Positions 8,763 through 20,204 are shown, counted from the first letter of the stretch. The stretch is 64,000 bases of DNA from Arthrobacter echini (GCF_008107445.1 NZ_VSLD01000003.1:310001-374000); one strand, 5' to 3'. Numbers and translations: made by a program. The notes: generated from the sequence alone by a model not told the origin.

Positions 8763-10358
8763 TCACAGCGGGATGTTCCCGTGCTTCTTGGCCGGGTTCG
8801 ACGCGCGCTTGTCGCGCAGGGCCCGCAGCCCCCGGACAATGTGCAGTCGCGTCTCGGAGGGCGCGATGACGGCGTCGACGTAACCGAGTTCCGCGGCCTG
8901 GTAGGGGTTCAGCAGCTCCTCCTCGTACTGCTGCACCACGTCCGCGCGGGCTGCTTCCACGTCCCCGCCGGCGTCGGTCACCTCCTTGAGGTGCCCGCGG
9001 TACAGGATGTTCACCGCACCCTGGGCGCCCATGACACCGATCTGCGCCGTGGGCCAGGCCAGGTTCAGATCGGCGCCGAGCTTCTTGGAGCCCATGACGA
9101 TGTAGGCGCCGCCGTAGGCCTTGCGCGTGATGACGGTCAGCTTGGGCACCGTGGCCTCCGCGTAGGCGTACAGGAGTTTGGCCCCGCGCCGGATGATGCC
9201 CTGGAACTCCTGGTCCTTGCCGGGCAGGAAGCCGGGCACGTCGACCAGGGTCAGCAGGGGGATGTTGAAGGCGTCGCAGTGGCGCACGAAGCGCGCGGCC
9301 TTCTCGGAGGCATTGATGTCCAGGGTGCCGGCGAACTGCAGCGGCTGGTTCGCCACGATCCCGATGGTGTGCCCCTCGACCCGCGCATAGCCGATGACGA
9401 GATTGGGCGCGTACAGGGCCTGCAGCTCGAGGAAGTGACCATCGTCGACGATCGCCCCGATCACCGCGTGCATGTCGTACGGCTGGTTCGCGGCGTCCGG
9501 CACGAGCGTGTCGAGGGCGAGGTCCTCCTCGGAAGGCTCCGGTTCCTCCACCCACTCGGTCAGCGGCGCCTCGGCGAGATTGTTCGAGGGGAGGTAGTCG
9601 AGCAGTTCCCGGACGAAGCCGACGGCGTCCGCCTCGTCCGTGGCGAGATAGGCCGAGGTGCCGGTGGCCGTGTTGTGCTGGCGGGCCCCACCGAGGGTCT
9701 CCATGTCCACGTCCTCGCCGGTCACGGCCTTGATGACATCGGGGCCGGTGATGAACATGTGCGAGGTCTTGTCCACCATCACCACGAAGTCGGTCAGCGC
9801 GGGGGAGTAGGCCGCCCCACCGGCGCACGGACCCATGATGAGGGAGATCTGCGGGACCACACCGGAGGCGTGGACGTTGTTGCGGAAGATGTCGGCGAAC
9901 ATGGCCAGGGAGGCCACGCCCTCCTGGATGCGGGCGCCGCCGCCGTCGTTGATGCCGACCACCGGGCAGCCGTTGCGCAGTGCGAACTCCTGGACCTTGA
10001 CGATCTTCTCGCCGTTGACCTGGCTCAGCGAGCCGCCGTACACGGTGAAGTCCTGGCTGTAGATCGCGATCAGCCGTCCGTCCACCGTCGCGTACCCGGA
10101 CACCACGCCGTCGCCGAGCGGCTTCTTCTGCTCCATCCCGAAGGCGGTGGAGCGATGCACGGCGAGGGCGTCGAACTCGACGAACGAGTTCTCGTCCACG
10201 AGGAGGTCGATGCGCTCGCGGGCGGTGTTCTTGCCCCGCGCATGCTGCTTCTCGATCGCGGCCGGGCCGGAGGGTTCGCGGGAGAGGGCCTCGCGCCTGC
10301 GGAAGTCGGCGAGCTTCCCGGCCGTGGTGGTCAGATCGGGCTGCAGGTCCTGGCGCAT
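8763..10358 (-). CDS. accD: acyl-CoA carboxylase beta subunit (carboxyltransferase)
   Basis: Carboxyltransferase moving CO2 from carboxybiotin to an acyl-CoA, 531 residues. The N-terminal crotonase-like half has GGGARIQEG and the oxyanion segment [14 protein letters not shown]; the C-terminal half has [18 protein letters not shown] and [14 protein letters not shown]. This is the propionyl/acetyl-CoA carboxylase AccD5/PccB type, with no zinc finger. Start at ATG 10358, preceded by CGGAGTACCC; the frame stays open far upstream, but that part is antisense to the SDR and birA genes. Forms an operon with accE. The acyl specificity cannot be settled by eye. Confidence 0.95.
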   Translation of the reverse strand: MRQDLQPDLTTTAGKLADFRRREALSREPSGPAAIEKQHARGKNTARERIDLLVDENSFVEFDALAVHRSTAFGMEQKKPLGDGVVSGYATVDGRLIAIYSQDFTVYGGSLSQVNGEKIVKVQEFALRNGCPVVGINDGGGARIQEGVASLAMFADIFRNNVHASGVVPQISLIMGPCAGGAAYSPALTDFVVMVDKTSHMFITGPDVIKAVTGEDVDMETLGGARQHNTATGTSAYLATDEADAVGFVRELLDYLPSNNLAEAPLTEWVEEPEPSEEDLALDTLVPDAANQPYDMHAVIGAIVDDGHFLELQALYAPNLVIGYARVEGHTIGIVANQPLQFAGTLDINASEKAARFVRHCDAFNIPLLTLVDVPGFLPGKDQEFQGIIRRGAKLLYAYAEATVPKLTVITRKAYGGAYIVMGSKKLGADLNLAWPTAQIGVMGAQGAVNILYRGHLKEVTDAGGDVEAARADVVQQYEEELLNPYQAAELGYVDAVIAPSETRLHIVRGLRALRDKRASNPAKKHGNIPL

Positions 10359-10565
10359 GGGTACTCCGGTCGGCGGATGGATGGGGCGCCGGTGGGAACT
10401 GGAGGATTCCGACAATGTGCAGCGCGTTCGGTCCAGTCTAATGACCCGTTCGGGGTGGCGGGTTGTATGACTCCTACAGTTTCGTCGGGTATCGCTTAGC
10501 GGCGGGCCGCTGCCGCGTCCAGGGCAGCCCGGTGGGTCGGAGGAGCATGGCTCCACCCCGCTGCA

Positions 10566-10571
10566 TATGGT
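10566..10571 (+). promoter_or_regulatory. -10 element of the HSDL2-like gene
   Basis: TATGGT, 6 nt before the ATG at 10578. Confidence 0.4.
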
Positions 10572-10577
10572 GGAGCC

Positions 10578-11444
10578 ATGACAGCTTCCCCCGAGGACCA
10601 CGAATCCACTCCTGGCGCACCCCGATCGCTCGCAGGGCGCACCGTGCTCATGTCGGGCGGGAGTCGCGGTATCGGGCTGGCGATCGCCCTGCGGGCAGCC
10701 CGCGACGGTGCGAACGTGGCCATCATGGCCAAGACCGGTGAGCCCCACCCCAAGCTCGAGGGCACGGTCCACACGGCCGCCGAGCAGATCGAGGCTGCGG
10801 GTGGACGGGCGCTGGCGATCGTGGGGGACGTGCGCAACGACGACGACGTCAGGGCCGCCGTCGACACGACCGTCAGCACCTTCGGAGGGATCGACATCGT
10901 GGTGAACAACGCCTCCGCGATCGACCTCTCCAAGACCGCCGACGTCGCCATGAAGCGGTACGACCTCATGGCGGACATCAACGTCCGCGGCACCTTCATG
11001 CTCAGCAAGTTCTCCCTCGATGCGCTCAAGCGGTCGGGGAATCCCCACATCCTCACCCTGTCGCCGCCGCTGAACCTCGATCCGCACTGGGCCGGGCTGC
11101 ACCTGGCCTACACCATGGCGAAGTACGGGATGTCCCTGACCACCCTCGGTCTGGCGGAGGAGCTCCGTGAGGACGGGGTGGCGGTGAACTCGCTCTGGCC
11201 GGCGACCCTGATCGACACTGCTGCCATCAGGGCCATGCCGGGCGGCGATCGGCTGGTGCAGGCGGCCAGGAGCCCGCGGATCGTCGCGGACGCCGCGCAC
11301 GCCGTGCTGGTCCGTGGGGCCCGGACCTGCACCGGCAACTTCTTCACCGACGAGCAGATTCTTCGGGAGGAGGGTGTCACCGACCTCACCGGCTACAGCC
11401 TCGGCGCCCCGGAGGGCGGGCTCATCCCGGACATCTTCCTCTGA
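10578..11444 (+). CDS. HSDL2-like short-chain dehydrogenase
   Basis: NAD(P)-dependent oxidoreductase of 288 residues. Cofactor loop SGGSRGIG, then [19 protein letters not shown] and the catalytic YTMAK. The PHPKLEGT segment and the [10 protein letters not shown] motif match the HSDL2/peroxisomal-type SDR subgroup, where the usual catalytic serine position before Tyr is altered; the substrate is unknown, possibly lipid-like. The ATG at 10578 follows TATGGT by 6 nt, consistent with a leaderless start. Divergent from accD. Confidence 0.9.
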   Translation: MTASPEDHESTPGAPRSLAGRTVLMSGGSRGIGLAIALRAARDGANVAIMAKTGEPHPKLEGTVHTAAEQIEAAGGRALAIVGDVRNDDDVRAAVDTTVSTFGGIDIVVNNASAIDLSKTADVAMKRYDLMADINVRGTFMLSKFSLDALKRSGNPHILTLSPPLNLDPHWAGLHLAYTMAKYGMSLTTLGLAEELREDGVAVNSLWPATLIDTAAIRAMPGGDRLVQAARSPRIVADAAHAVLVRGARTCTGNFFTDEQILREEGVTDLTGYSLGAPEGGLIPDIFL

Positions 11445-11449
11445 CGGTA

Positions 11450-11541
11450 GGGCGACGCCGGTCCGCCCGGGGCGCCGCGCATGCGGGCCGAGCGCCGGCC
11501 GGGCGTCCTTGACGCCGGCGGGGCGACGCCGGTCCGCCCGG
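11450..11541. repeat. 21-bp direct repeat flanking a GC-rich spacer
   Basis: The same 21 bases, beginning GGGCGACGCC and ending TCCGCCCGG, occur at 11450-11470 and 11521-11541. The spacer is itself rich in CGCCGG words. It lies between the SDR stop and the birA promoter. Confidence 0.8.
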
Positions 11542-11557
11542 CGCAGGCCGAGGCGGA

Positions 11558-11563
11558 TAGGAT
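11558..11563 (+). promoter_or_regulatory. -10 element of birA
   Basis: TAGGAT, 7 nt before the birA ATG, with no RBS; a leaderless start is likely. Confidence 0.55.
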
Positions 11564-11570
11564 CGGTGAC

Positions 11571-12452
11571 ATGTCCTCCCGCTACTCGAATCTCGAACGC
11601 CCGGGCCTGGACGTGGGCGTCCTGAGGGCAGCCGTCTGCATGCCGTCGGGTCCCATTCCCAGGCTCGAGGTCGTGGCGCAGACCGGCTCGACCAATGCGG
11701 ATCTGGTGCAGCACACGCAGCGGGAGCCCGCCGGATGGCCTGATCTGAGTGTTGTCGCGGCGGAGATGCAGACCGCCGGACGCGGCCGGCTCGATCGCTC
11801 CTGGAGCGCCCCGGAGCGGTCGTCGCTGTTCGTCAGCGTGCTCCTGCGACCCGTCAACCGGCAGGGCCGCCCCGTCCCCACCACGTCCTACCCCTGGTTC
11901 TCACTCCTGGCGGCGCTGGCCCTGGCCGAGAGCGTCGAGGACCGGACCAAGATCGCTCCGCAGCTCAAATGGCCCAACGACGTCACCGTGGACGGACGCA
12001 AGCTCGCCGGTGTGCTCGCCACGTTCGTGCCCGGAGCCGGGGCCGAGCCTCCCGCCGTCGTCGTGGGGGTGGGACTCAACGTCAGCCTCACCGAGGACGA
12101 GCTTCCGGTCCCCACCGCGACGAGCCTTTTGCTGGAGTACGCAGGAACCACCGATCGCAACATCCTGCTCAAGTCCTTCCTGCGTACCCTCGCGGATCAT
12201 TACCGCAGTTTCTGCGACGCCGACGGCGACGCCGCGGCTCCCTGGACGGACGGCCCGGCGCTCCAGGACCGGGTCGGGGCCCGCATGAGCACCCTCGGGC
12301 AGGACGTGCGGGCCGAGCTGCCGGGCGGCGGCACACTGAGCGGCCGCGCGCTCTCCCTCGACGCGCGTGGTGCCCTCGTGGTGCGCGACGACGACGGCGA
12401 ACGGCACACGGTCTCGGCGGGCGACGTCGTGCACCTGCGTCCACTGGTGTAG
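11571..12452 (+). CDS. birA: biotin--[acetyl-CoA-carboxylase] ligase
   Basis: Attaches biotin to the EAMKM lysine of carboxylase alpha. 293 residues, mono-functional: it lacks the N-terminal DNA-binding helix-turn-helix of Escherichia coli BirA. Motifs: QTGSTNADL, the biotin/AMP loop [25 protein letters not shown] and GVGLNVSL, followed by an SH3-like C-terminal domain. The ATG at 11571 is chosen over an upstream in-frame codon because of the TAGGAT element. Only 3 nt separate it from the PH-domain gene. Confidence 0.95.
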   Translation: MSSRYSNLERPGLDVGVLRAAVCMPSGPIPRLEVVAQTGSTNADLVQHTQREPAGWPDLSVVAAEMQTAGRGRLDRSWSAPERSSLFVSVLLRPVNRQGRPVPTTSYPWFSLLAALALAESVEDRTKIAPQLKWPNDVTVDGRKLAGVLATFVPGAGAEPPAVVVGVGLNVSLTEDELPVPTATSLLLEYAGTTDRNILLKSFLRTLADHYRSFCDADGDAAAPWTDGPALQDRVGARMSTLGQDVRAELPGGGTLSGRALSLDARGALVVRDDDGERHTVSAGDVVHLRPLV

Positions 12453-12455
12453 TCC

Positions 12456-13052
12456 GTGCGGGTGAATCTCCTGCCGGGCGAGCGCGTGATCGTCCGGACC
12501 CGCCCCTCCCTGCTTCCGCTCGCGGGGCCCGTCGTCGGCGGCTTCGTGGTCCTCGCTGCCGGGGGCTTCGGTCTCGGCTACCTCGGCGGCAGGCAGCTGC
12601 CGGAGCTGGGTGAATGGCAAGTGGTGCTTCTGCTGCTTGCGATCGCCGTCGTCGTGCTCCTGCTCGTGCTCGTGGTGGTGCGGCCCCTGGTCCGTTGGTC
12701 CAGCACCCGCTACGTCCTCACGAGCCTACGGCTCATCCACCGGCGTGGCGCGGGTCGTCGTACCGAGCACGACATCCCCCTGTCGTCCGGCCTGCAGGTG
12801 CGGACGGAGCAGAGCCTGCTGCAGCGGTTGACCGGCAGCGGGACGCTCATGGTCGGGGCCCATGCCGCCCATGCGGAACGGTATCGCGACGTACCGCAGG
12901 TCAGGCGGTTCAAGGAATACCTGGGCCTGGTGGTCAGCGAGCTCCCATCGATCCACGGCATCGATGGTGTAGACAGGGACAGCGGTCCGCAGTACTCCCG
13001 CGAAGGGACCTCCGGCCCGTGGGAGGAATGGCACAGAGGGAGACCTGAGTAA
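12456..13052 (+). CDS. PH-domain membrane protein
   Basis: 198 residues, GTG start directly after birA. Two transmembrane segments at about residues 22-45 and 57-78 are followed by a bacterial PH-like domain (RYVLTSLRLIHRRG, then RTEHDIPLSSGLQVRTEQ). The family has no assigned activity; membrane anchoring with a cytoplasmic beta-barrel is inferred. A PH-domain protein next to birA is also seen in other actinobacteria. It ends 2 nt before the cyclase ATG, so birA, this gene and the cyclase look like one transcript. Confidence 0.85.
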   Translation: MRVNLLPGERVIVRTRPSLLPLAGPVVGGFVVLAAGGFGLGYLGGRQLPELGEWQVVLLLLAIAVVVLLLVLVVVRPLVRWSSTRYVLTSLRLIHRRGAGRRTEHDIPLSSGLQVRTEQSLLQRLTGSGTLMVGAHAAHAERYRDVPQVRRFKEYLGLVVSELPSIHGIDGVDRDSGPQYSREGTSGPWEEWHRGRPE

Positions 13053-13054
13053 TC

Positions 13055-14362
13055 ATGACAGTCGAGGACCGGCACGGATCCGGCGAGCCAGGCCGCTCGG
13101 ACGGTCCTGCCGTCATGCCTGCGGCCACGTCGCCGTCGGCCCCGCTGCCTACAACCCCACAGCCTACGACCCCGCTGCCCGGACCCGCGCCGGCAGGGCA
13201 GGACGGCGGCAGCGCCGTCGGGCAGGGTGGCCAGCCTTCCGCCGGAGCGGCGAAGGAGGTCTGGCAGTTGCATCCTGATATGACCGGCGGCGGCGAGCGG
13301 GAGGACGCATCGGCGCCGTTGGAACTCGACCGCGAGACGATCCGCCGGCTCGAACGCGAGCTCCTCGGCGCCGAGCGCACCCTGAGGCGCCGTGACATCG
13401 CCGCTGCTGCCGGCGTGTCGCTGCTGTCGGCGCGCAAGCTCTGGCGCGCCATGGGATTTCCCAACATCGGGGACGACGACGTCGCCTTCACGGAGAAGGA
13501 CCTCGGCGCACTCACCACGATCATCGACATGGTGCGCCAGGAGCAGCTCACCGAGGACGCCGCCATCTCGATCACGCGTGCCGTGGGGCAGATGACGGAC
13601 CGCATGGTGGTCTGGCAGATCGAGGCGATCGTCGAGGAGATGGTTGCACAGCGTGGCCTGTCGGACTCCGACGCACGCAAGACCCTCGTCACCGAGTTGC
13701 CGGACCTGATCGAGCCGCTCGAGAAGACGCTCGTCTATGCATGGCGCCGCCAGATGAACGCGGGAGTACAGCGCCTGGCGCTCCGCGCGGAGTCGGGCCT
13801 GCGCTCCAGCGAGGTCGGGCGGGACGGCGACGAGCAGGACGCACCCCTGCCACTGGCGCGCGCTGTGGGCTTCGCGGATCTCGTCTCCTACACGAGCCTG
13901 TCGCGTCGGATGAACGAGCGCACCCTCGCCCAGCTGGTGCAGCGCTTCGAGAACAAGAGCTCCGAGATCATCTCCGTGGGCGGCGGCCGGCTCGTCAAGA
14001 CGATCGGCGACGAGGTCCTGTACATCGCGGAATCTCCCGAAGCCGGGGCGGAGATCTCACTGGCCCTCGCCAAGGCCTTCTCCGACGACGAGTTCCTCCC
14101 CTCCGCGCGCTGTTCCCTGGTGTGGGGCCGCGTTCTGTCCCGCCTCGGGGACATCTACGGTCCCACCGTCAACCTCGCTGCACGCTTGACGGCACTCGCC
14201 GAGCCGGGGCAGGTGCTCGTCGACTCCGTCACGGCCGCCACGCTCGAGCAGAACGAGAAGTTCGTCCTCACCTTCCACGACGCCCGTAACGTGCGCGGCT
14301 TCGGTGAGGTGCGGCCCGCAACGCTGGCGCGCGGGACGGGTTCGGGCCTGATTCTCGACTGA
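13055..14362 (+). CDS. class III adenylate cyclase with Rv1264-like regulatory domain
   Basis: Soluble cAMP-forming cyclase of 435 residues. Residues 1-70 are a proline/glycine-rich tail. Residues about 85-245 are an all-helical regulatory domain like that of Mycobacterium Rv1264, which autoinhibits in a pH-dependent way. Residues about 265-420 are the catalytic domain. Visible catalytic residues: metal aspartates in FADLVSYT and TIGDEV, ATP-selecting lysine in GRLVKTIGDE, aspartate in LGDIYG, and the transition-state Asn/Arg in VNLAARL. All are intact, so an active adenylate (not guanylate) cyclase is expected. The 711 bp downstream hold the repeat array. Confidence 0.92.
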   Translation: MTVEDRHGSGEPGRSDGPAVMPAATSPSAPLPTTPQPTTPLPGPAPAGQDGGSAVGQGGQPSAGAAKEVWQLHPDMTGGGEREDASAPLELDRETIRRLERELLGAERTLRRRDIAAAAGVSLLSARKLWRAMGFPNIGDDDVAFTEKDLGALTTIIDMVRQEQLTEDAAISITRAVGQMTDRMVVWQIEAIVEEMVAQRGLSDSDARKTLVTELPDLIEPLEKTLVYAWRRQMNAGVQRLALRAESGLRSSEVGRDGDEQDAPLPLARAVGFADLVSYTSLSRRMNERTLAQLVQRFENKSSEIISVGGGRLVKTIGDEVLYIAESPEAGAEISLALAKAFSDDEFLPSARCSLVWGRVLSRLGDIYGPTVNLAARLTALAEPGQVLVDSVTAATLEQNEKFVLTFHDARNVRGFGEVRPATLARGTGSGLILD

Positions 14363-14373
14363 GCAGCCCTTCG

Positions 14374-15004
14374 TCCCATTGGTCGGCTGTCCGGGGTGGG
14401 ATCGGGCGTTGGCCCACGGCTCGATCCCACTGGTCGTCGTCGTGGGCTGGGATCGACGCGCGGGGTTGCTCCTTTTCCTCTTTTCGCTCCCACTACTCAG
14501 GCCTGAAAGGTGGGACCGGGCACTCCCTCCCACTGGTCGTCGTCGTGGGCTGGGATCGACGCGCAGGGTTGCTCCTTTTCCTCTTTTCGCTCCCACTACG
14601 GAGGCCTGAAAGGTGGGACCGGGCACTCGCTCCCACTACTCAGGCCTATCGGTTGGGACCGAAGCTCCCCGTCAGCTCCCTCCCACCGCTCGGCGTCGCA
14701 GAATGGGATCGACGCGCAGGGTTCGTCCGCTTCGTCCCTTCGCTCCCACTACGGAGGCCTGAAAGGTGGGACCGGGCACTCGCTCCCACTACGGAGGCCT
14801 GAAAGGTGGGACCGGGCACTCCCTCCCACCGCTCGGCGTCGCAGAATGGGATCGACGCCCAGGGTTCGTCAGCTTCGTCCCTTCGCTCCCATCATTGATG
14901 CCCGTCGGGTGGGATCTAGAGCTCTGACCCTCTGTGCGGCATCGCTGAGTGGGATCCAAGCGCAGCGCTTCCGGACTACGGGGGAGGCGGAGGGCAGAAT
15001 GGGA
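14374..15004. repeat. array of TCCCA-N18-TGGGA palindromic-arm units
   Basis: Eleven perfect 28-bp units start at 14374, 14425, 14488, 14528, 14591, 14631, 14681, 14744, 14784, 14824 and 14887. A twelfth at 14927 keeps the right arm with a decayed left arm, and a lone right arm at 15000 fits a thirteenth. Arms are invariant; interiors fall into types: a GTCGTCGT type (units 2, 4), an AGGCCT-centred type (3, 5, 6, 8, 9) and a GGCGTCGCAG type (7, 10). Start-to-start steps are 40, 50-51 or 63 bp. Long linkers include a pyrimidine run, CTCCTTTTCC. No gene or known element matches. It fills the whole gap between the cyclase and PP2C genes. Confidence 0.95.
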
Positions 15005-15073
15005 CCATGCCAGTCTGCCGAGCCTTCCCCGAAGGCACCAGCCCAGCTCCCGGCTCGAACCACGGGATCCGTC

Positions 15074-16012
15074 ATGCGTGAACGGCAGGTGCACGGCGCG
15101 CACGCCATCGACATCACGCCTGCTGCGCTCGCCCCGGATCCGGGCGGGAGCTCGGCCCCACCCGCGGAGGACGGCGGGAATCAAGCGTCCGGCACCAGCC
15201 CCCTCTCAGGGGGAGATGTCCGGCTCACCTATGGCTTCGGGACGGATGTGGGCCTGCTCCGGGAGCTCAACGAGGATTCCTTCATCGCCGTGGAGCCGGT
15301 CTTCGCCATCGCCGACGGTATGGGCGGGCACGAGGCCGGCGAGGTGGCGAGCAGTATCTGCGTCCGCACCCTCGAGGCCAGCGACATCGCGGGCACCGGG
15401 TACGCGCGCGTCTCCGTGGGTGACCTCGAGGACCTGATCGAGCGGGCCGATCACGCCATTCGCGACGAGGCGGGAGGCGATGCGGGGACCACGTTGACGG
15501 GGGTGGTGCTGGTCGAGGAGTCCACGATGCCCCACTGGCTGTTCTTCAATGTGGGCGACTCGCGGGTCTACCGCCTGAGCAACGACACCTTCGGCCAGAT
15601 CACGGTGGATCACTCCGAGGTCCAGGAACTCGTCGACACCGGTCAGCTCACCGAGGAGCAGGCGCGCACCCATCCCAGACGGCATGTCGTGACGCGAGCG
15701 CTGGGGGCGGGCGATGACACCGAGGCCGACTTCTGGCTGCTGCCCGTGGAGCAGGGAGATCGTCTGCTCCTGTGCTCCGATGGTCTCAGCGGAGAAGTCA
15801 CGGACGAGGAGATCTGCGGCATCCTGAGCCTGGCCGGTGATCCACAGGATGCCTGCAACGAGCTGATCACCGCAGCCCTAGGCGCCGGGGCCCGGGACAA
15901 CGTGACCGTGATCGTCGTCGACGCGACGTTCGGAGGGATGACGGGCAGCGGGGCCCCAGCCGCACCGGTGCGGGGGTTCTTCGCGGCCGACGGCGTCGGC
16001 TCGGACGGGTAG
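15074..16012 (+). CDS. PP2C-family serine/threonine protein phosphatase
   Basis: Mn2+/Mg2+-dependent phosphatase of 312 residues, PstP/SpoIIE-like fold. Motifs: GLLRELNEDSF, IADGMGGHEAGE, GTTLTGVVL, VGDSRVYRL, LLLCSDGLSGEV and GARDNVTVIVVD, with all metal-binding aspartates present. No transmembrane segment, unlike PstP. Residues 1-50 are a low-complexity leader. The ATG at 15074 is chosen because the frame upstream runs through the non-coding repeat array; a slightly later GTG is possible. Probably opposes a Ser/Thr kinase encoded elsewhere. Confidence 0.9.
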   Translation: MRERQVHGAHAIDITPAALAPDPGGSSAPPAEDGGNQASGTSPLSGGDVRLTYGFGTDVGLLRELNEDSFIAVEPVFAIADGMGGHEAGEVASSICVRTLEASDIAGTGYARVSVGDLEDLIERADHAIRDEAGGDAGTTLTGVVLVEESTMPHWLFFNVGDSRVYRLSNDTFGQITVDHSEVQELVDTGQLTEEQARTHPRRHVVTRALGAGDDTEADFWLLPVEQGDRLLLCSDGLSGEVTDEEICGILSLAGDPQDACNELITAALGAGARDNVTVIVVDATFGGMTGSGAPAAPVRGFFAADGVGSDG

Positions 16013-18421
<2,409 letters not shown>

Positions 18422-18454
18422 CGCGTCCTTCGCCCGACTCTCCGAGAGAATTCC

Positions 18455-18919
18455 ATGAGCACGCCGTCCTGGCAGCAGATCTTCTCCACCCTGGCCGGAG
18501 CCCGCGCGCGGGAGCTGTACGCGCTGGCGGTCCTGCACCAGCCGCTGGGAGCGACGCGCAAGGAGACCCAGCGCCTCGTCGACGCCGGTCTGCTCGGCGC
18601 CGACCTCACCGTGGACGAGCAACTCTTCAAAACGGTCCTGGCGGCTGCGGCTCCGAGTACGCCGAGGGGTGTCGACAGGTTCTTCCGCGACGGTCGGATC
18701 GACGGGTTGCCACGCGCCGGCCAGGACCGGGCGGATCTGCTCGCCCACCTCGCCGAGCGGCTCCTTCCGGCCGACGAGGAGCTCTCCGAGCCGGAGGTCA
18801 ACCGACTGATCGCGACCGTCACCCAGGACATCCCGACGCTCCGCCGCGCGCTCGTCGACCACGGGTTGGTGGAGCGCTATCCGGACGGTACGGGATATCG
18901 GCGGGTGACCGAGGACTGA
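18455..18919 (+). CDS. DUF2087 domain protein, possible regulator
   Basis: 154 residues, function unknown. The C-terminal half (RFFRDGRIDGLPRAG to LVERYPDGTGYRRV) is the DUF2087 fold, a small winged-helix-like domain often attached to regulators. The N-terminal 70 residues look helical and unassigned. Starts 34 bp after ligA and may be co-transcribed. Converges on the dehydrogenase gene with 3 bp between. Confidence 0.75.
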   Translation: MSTPSWQQIFSTLAGARARELYALAVLHQPLGATRKETQRLVDAGLLGADLTVDEQLFKTVLAAAAPSTPRGVDRFFRDGRIDGLPRAGQDRADLLAHLAERLLPADEELSEPEVNRLIATVTQDIPTLRRALVDHGLVERYPDGTGYRRVTED

Positions 18920-18922
18920 GCC

Positions 18923-19987
18923 CTACTCCATCGCCACGAGGATCTTCACTTCTTCACCGGTGTTGTCCAGCAGGCGCTTGATGCCCTTCTCGACGATGTC
19001 CTCAGGCTTGATCTTCGAGGTGATGAACGGCGCCAGGTCGATTTTGCCCTCCTGCACCAGCCGGATGGCCTCCGGATGGTTGTTCGCGTACCCGATGCAG
19101 CTGGACAGGACGCGCTCCTGCATCGTCAGAGCATCCGTGATGTCGAGCTCGACGGGCTTCGAGTGGAGGGCGATCACTTCCAGCCGGCCACCGGCGGCGA
19201 GCACTCCGAGCAGCTGACCGACGACGACGCCCACCCCAGCGGCGTCGAAGGCCACGTCCGCTCCGGCGCCGTCGGTGAGGTCCGCGACCACCGCAGCAAG
19301 ATCTTCGCTGGACGGGTCGACGACGGTATCGGCGACACCTGCCGACAGAGCTTTCTCCCGACGTGTCTTCGAGACCTCACTGACAATTGTCGTGATCCCC
19401 TTCGCCTTGAGCACCGCGGCCGTGAGGAGGCCAATAGGACCCGCGCCACCGACAACAGCGGTTTGACCGGCCGTGGCACCGGCGTGCTCGACCGCGTGCA
19501 CACAGACAGCCAGCGGCTCGATCATCGCAGCCTGGTCGAGTGGCATGTCGCCGATCCGATGAACCCATTGCTGCTCCACCACGATCTGTTCGCTCAAACC
19601 TCCACCGCCCCCCGAGATGCCGACGAATCCCATCTGCTCGCACAGGTTGTACTTACCTTTGCGGCATGCAGGACACGTGCCGTCGACCATGAGCGGTTCG
19701 ACGACGACCGAGTCGCCGATCGAGATTCCGTCCACACCCTCGCCGACCTCGTCGACGACACCGGAGAACTCGTGACCGAGCACCACGGGCAGGGTCTCCC
19801 CGGAGAGCGGGTGCGGCTGCTCGGTGGACGGAGCCGGAGGAATGGGACCGTCCTGGTACAGGTGGAGGTCACTCCCGCAGATGCCGTTGAACGCGGGTTT
19901 GATCCTGACGCTTCCGGGTCGTACCTGCGGCGCCTCGACGTCCTCGATGCGTAGATCTTCCTTGCCGTAGTACATGACGGCCTTCAT
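18923..19987 (-). CDS. zinc-dependent 2,3-butanediol dehydrogenase-type alcohol dehydrogenase
   Basis: Medium-chain, zinc-dependent NAD(P)H dehydrogenase of 354 residues. Catalytic zinc ligands in GICGSDLH and LGHEFSG, structural zinc cysteines in CPACRKGKYNLC, and the Rossmann loop GGAGPIG. Closest in layout to (R,R)-butanediol/sorbitol dehydrogenases. Start at ATG 19987 because AAGGGAGAG lies just upstream; the frame is open a little further. A long AT-rich leader precedes it, suggesting regulated expression. Confidence 0.88.
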   Translation of the reverse strand: MKAVMYYGKEDLRIEDVEAPQVRPGSVRIKPAFNGICGSDLHLYQDGPIPPAPSTEQPHPLSGETLPVVLGHEFSGVVDEVGEGVDGISIGDSVVVEPLMVDGTCPACRKGKYNLCEQMGFVGISGGGGGLSEQIVVEQQWVHRIGDMPLDQAAMIEPLAVCVHAVEHAGATAGQTAVVGGAGPIGLLTAAVLKAKGITTIVSEVSKTRREKALSAGVADTVVDPSSEDLAAVVADLTDGAGADVAFDAAGVGVVVGQLLGVLAAGGRLEVIALHSKPVELDITDALTMQERVLSSCIGYANNHPEAIRLVQEGKIDLAPFITSKIKPEDIVEKGIKRLLDNTGEEVKILVAME

Positions 19988-20147
19988 GACTCTCCCTTCA
20001 TCAGGCCCTGTGGACCTACGATTCATGTGAATTGCACAAACCACCTTGAATTGTACGTGATATCAATAATGATTTCCACAGGGGATTATCGGATGAGCAG
20101 GTCCACGCTATTATTCCCAACTAATTCTCCGTCAATTCCCCGATAAT
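19988..20147. promoter_or_regulatory. AT-rich divergent promoter region with inverted repeats
   Basis: Markedly AT-richer than the surroundings. Holds TGTGAATTGCACA (20026-20038), a minus-strand TACAAT (20050-20055) suitable as -10 of the dehydrogenase gene, and a long-range inverted repeat ATTATCGG (20085-20092) / CCGATAAT (20140-20147). Likely regulator sites; the regulator is unknown. Confidence 0.5.
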
Positions 20148-20204
20148 GCGTCAGTGCAGATCCGCCGTCGGGAGTGGGGGCGTCGGCCCTTTGGTTTCCC
20201 ATGG

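Noticed and set aside
10359-11714. Upstream extension of the accD frame to a 983-residue protein
   Set aside because: The extension is antisense to the SDR and birA genes and has no homology-like motifs; an RBS and a good ATG exist at 10358.
14374-14954. CRISPR array
   Set aside because: The interiors recur instead of being unique spacers, the conserved part is two 5-bp arms rather than a repeat of 25-35 bp, and there are no cas genes.
14510-15073. Long N-terminal extension of the PP2C reading frame through the repeat array
   Set aside because: The units shift by 40 or 50 bp as well as 63 bp, so the repeated DNA is read in changing frames; conservation is at the DNA level. The phosphatase homology starts only after 15200.
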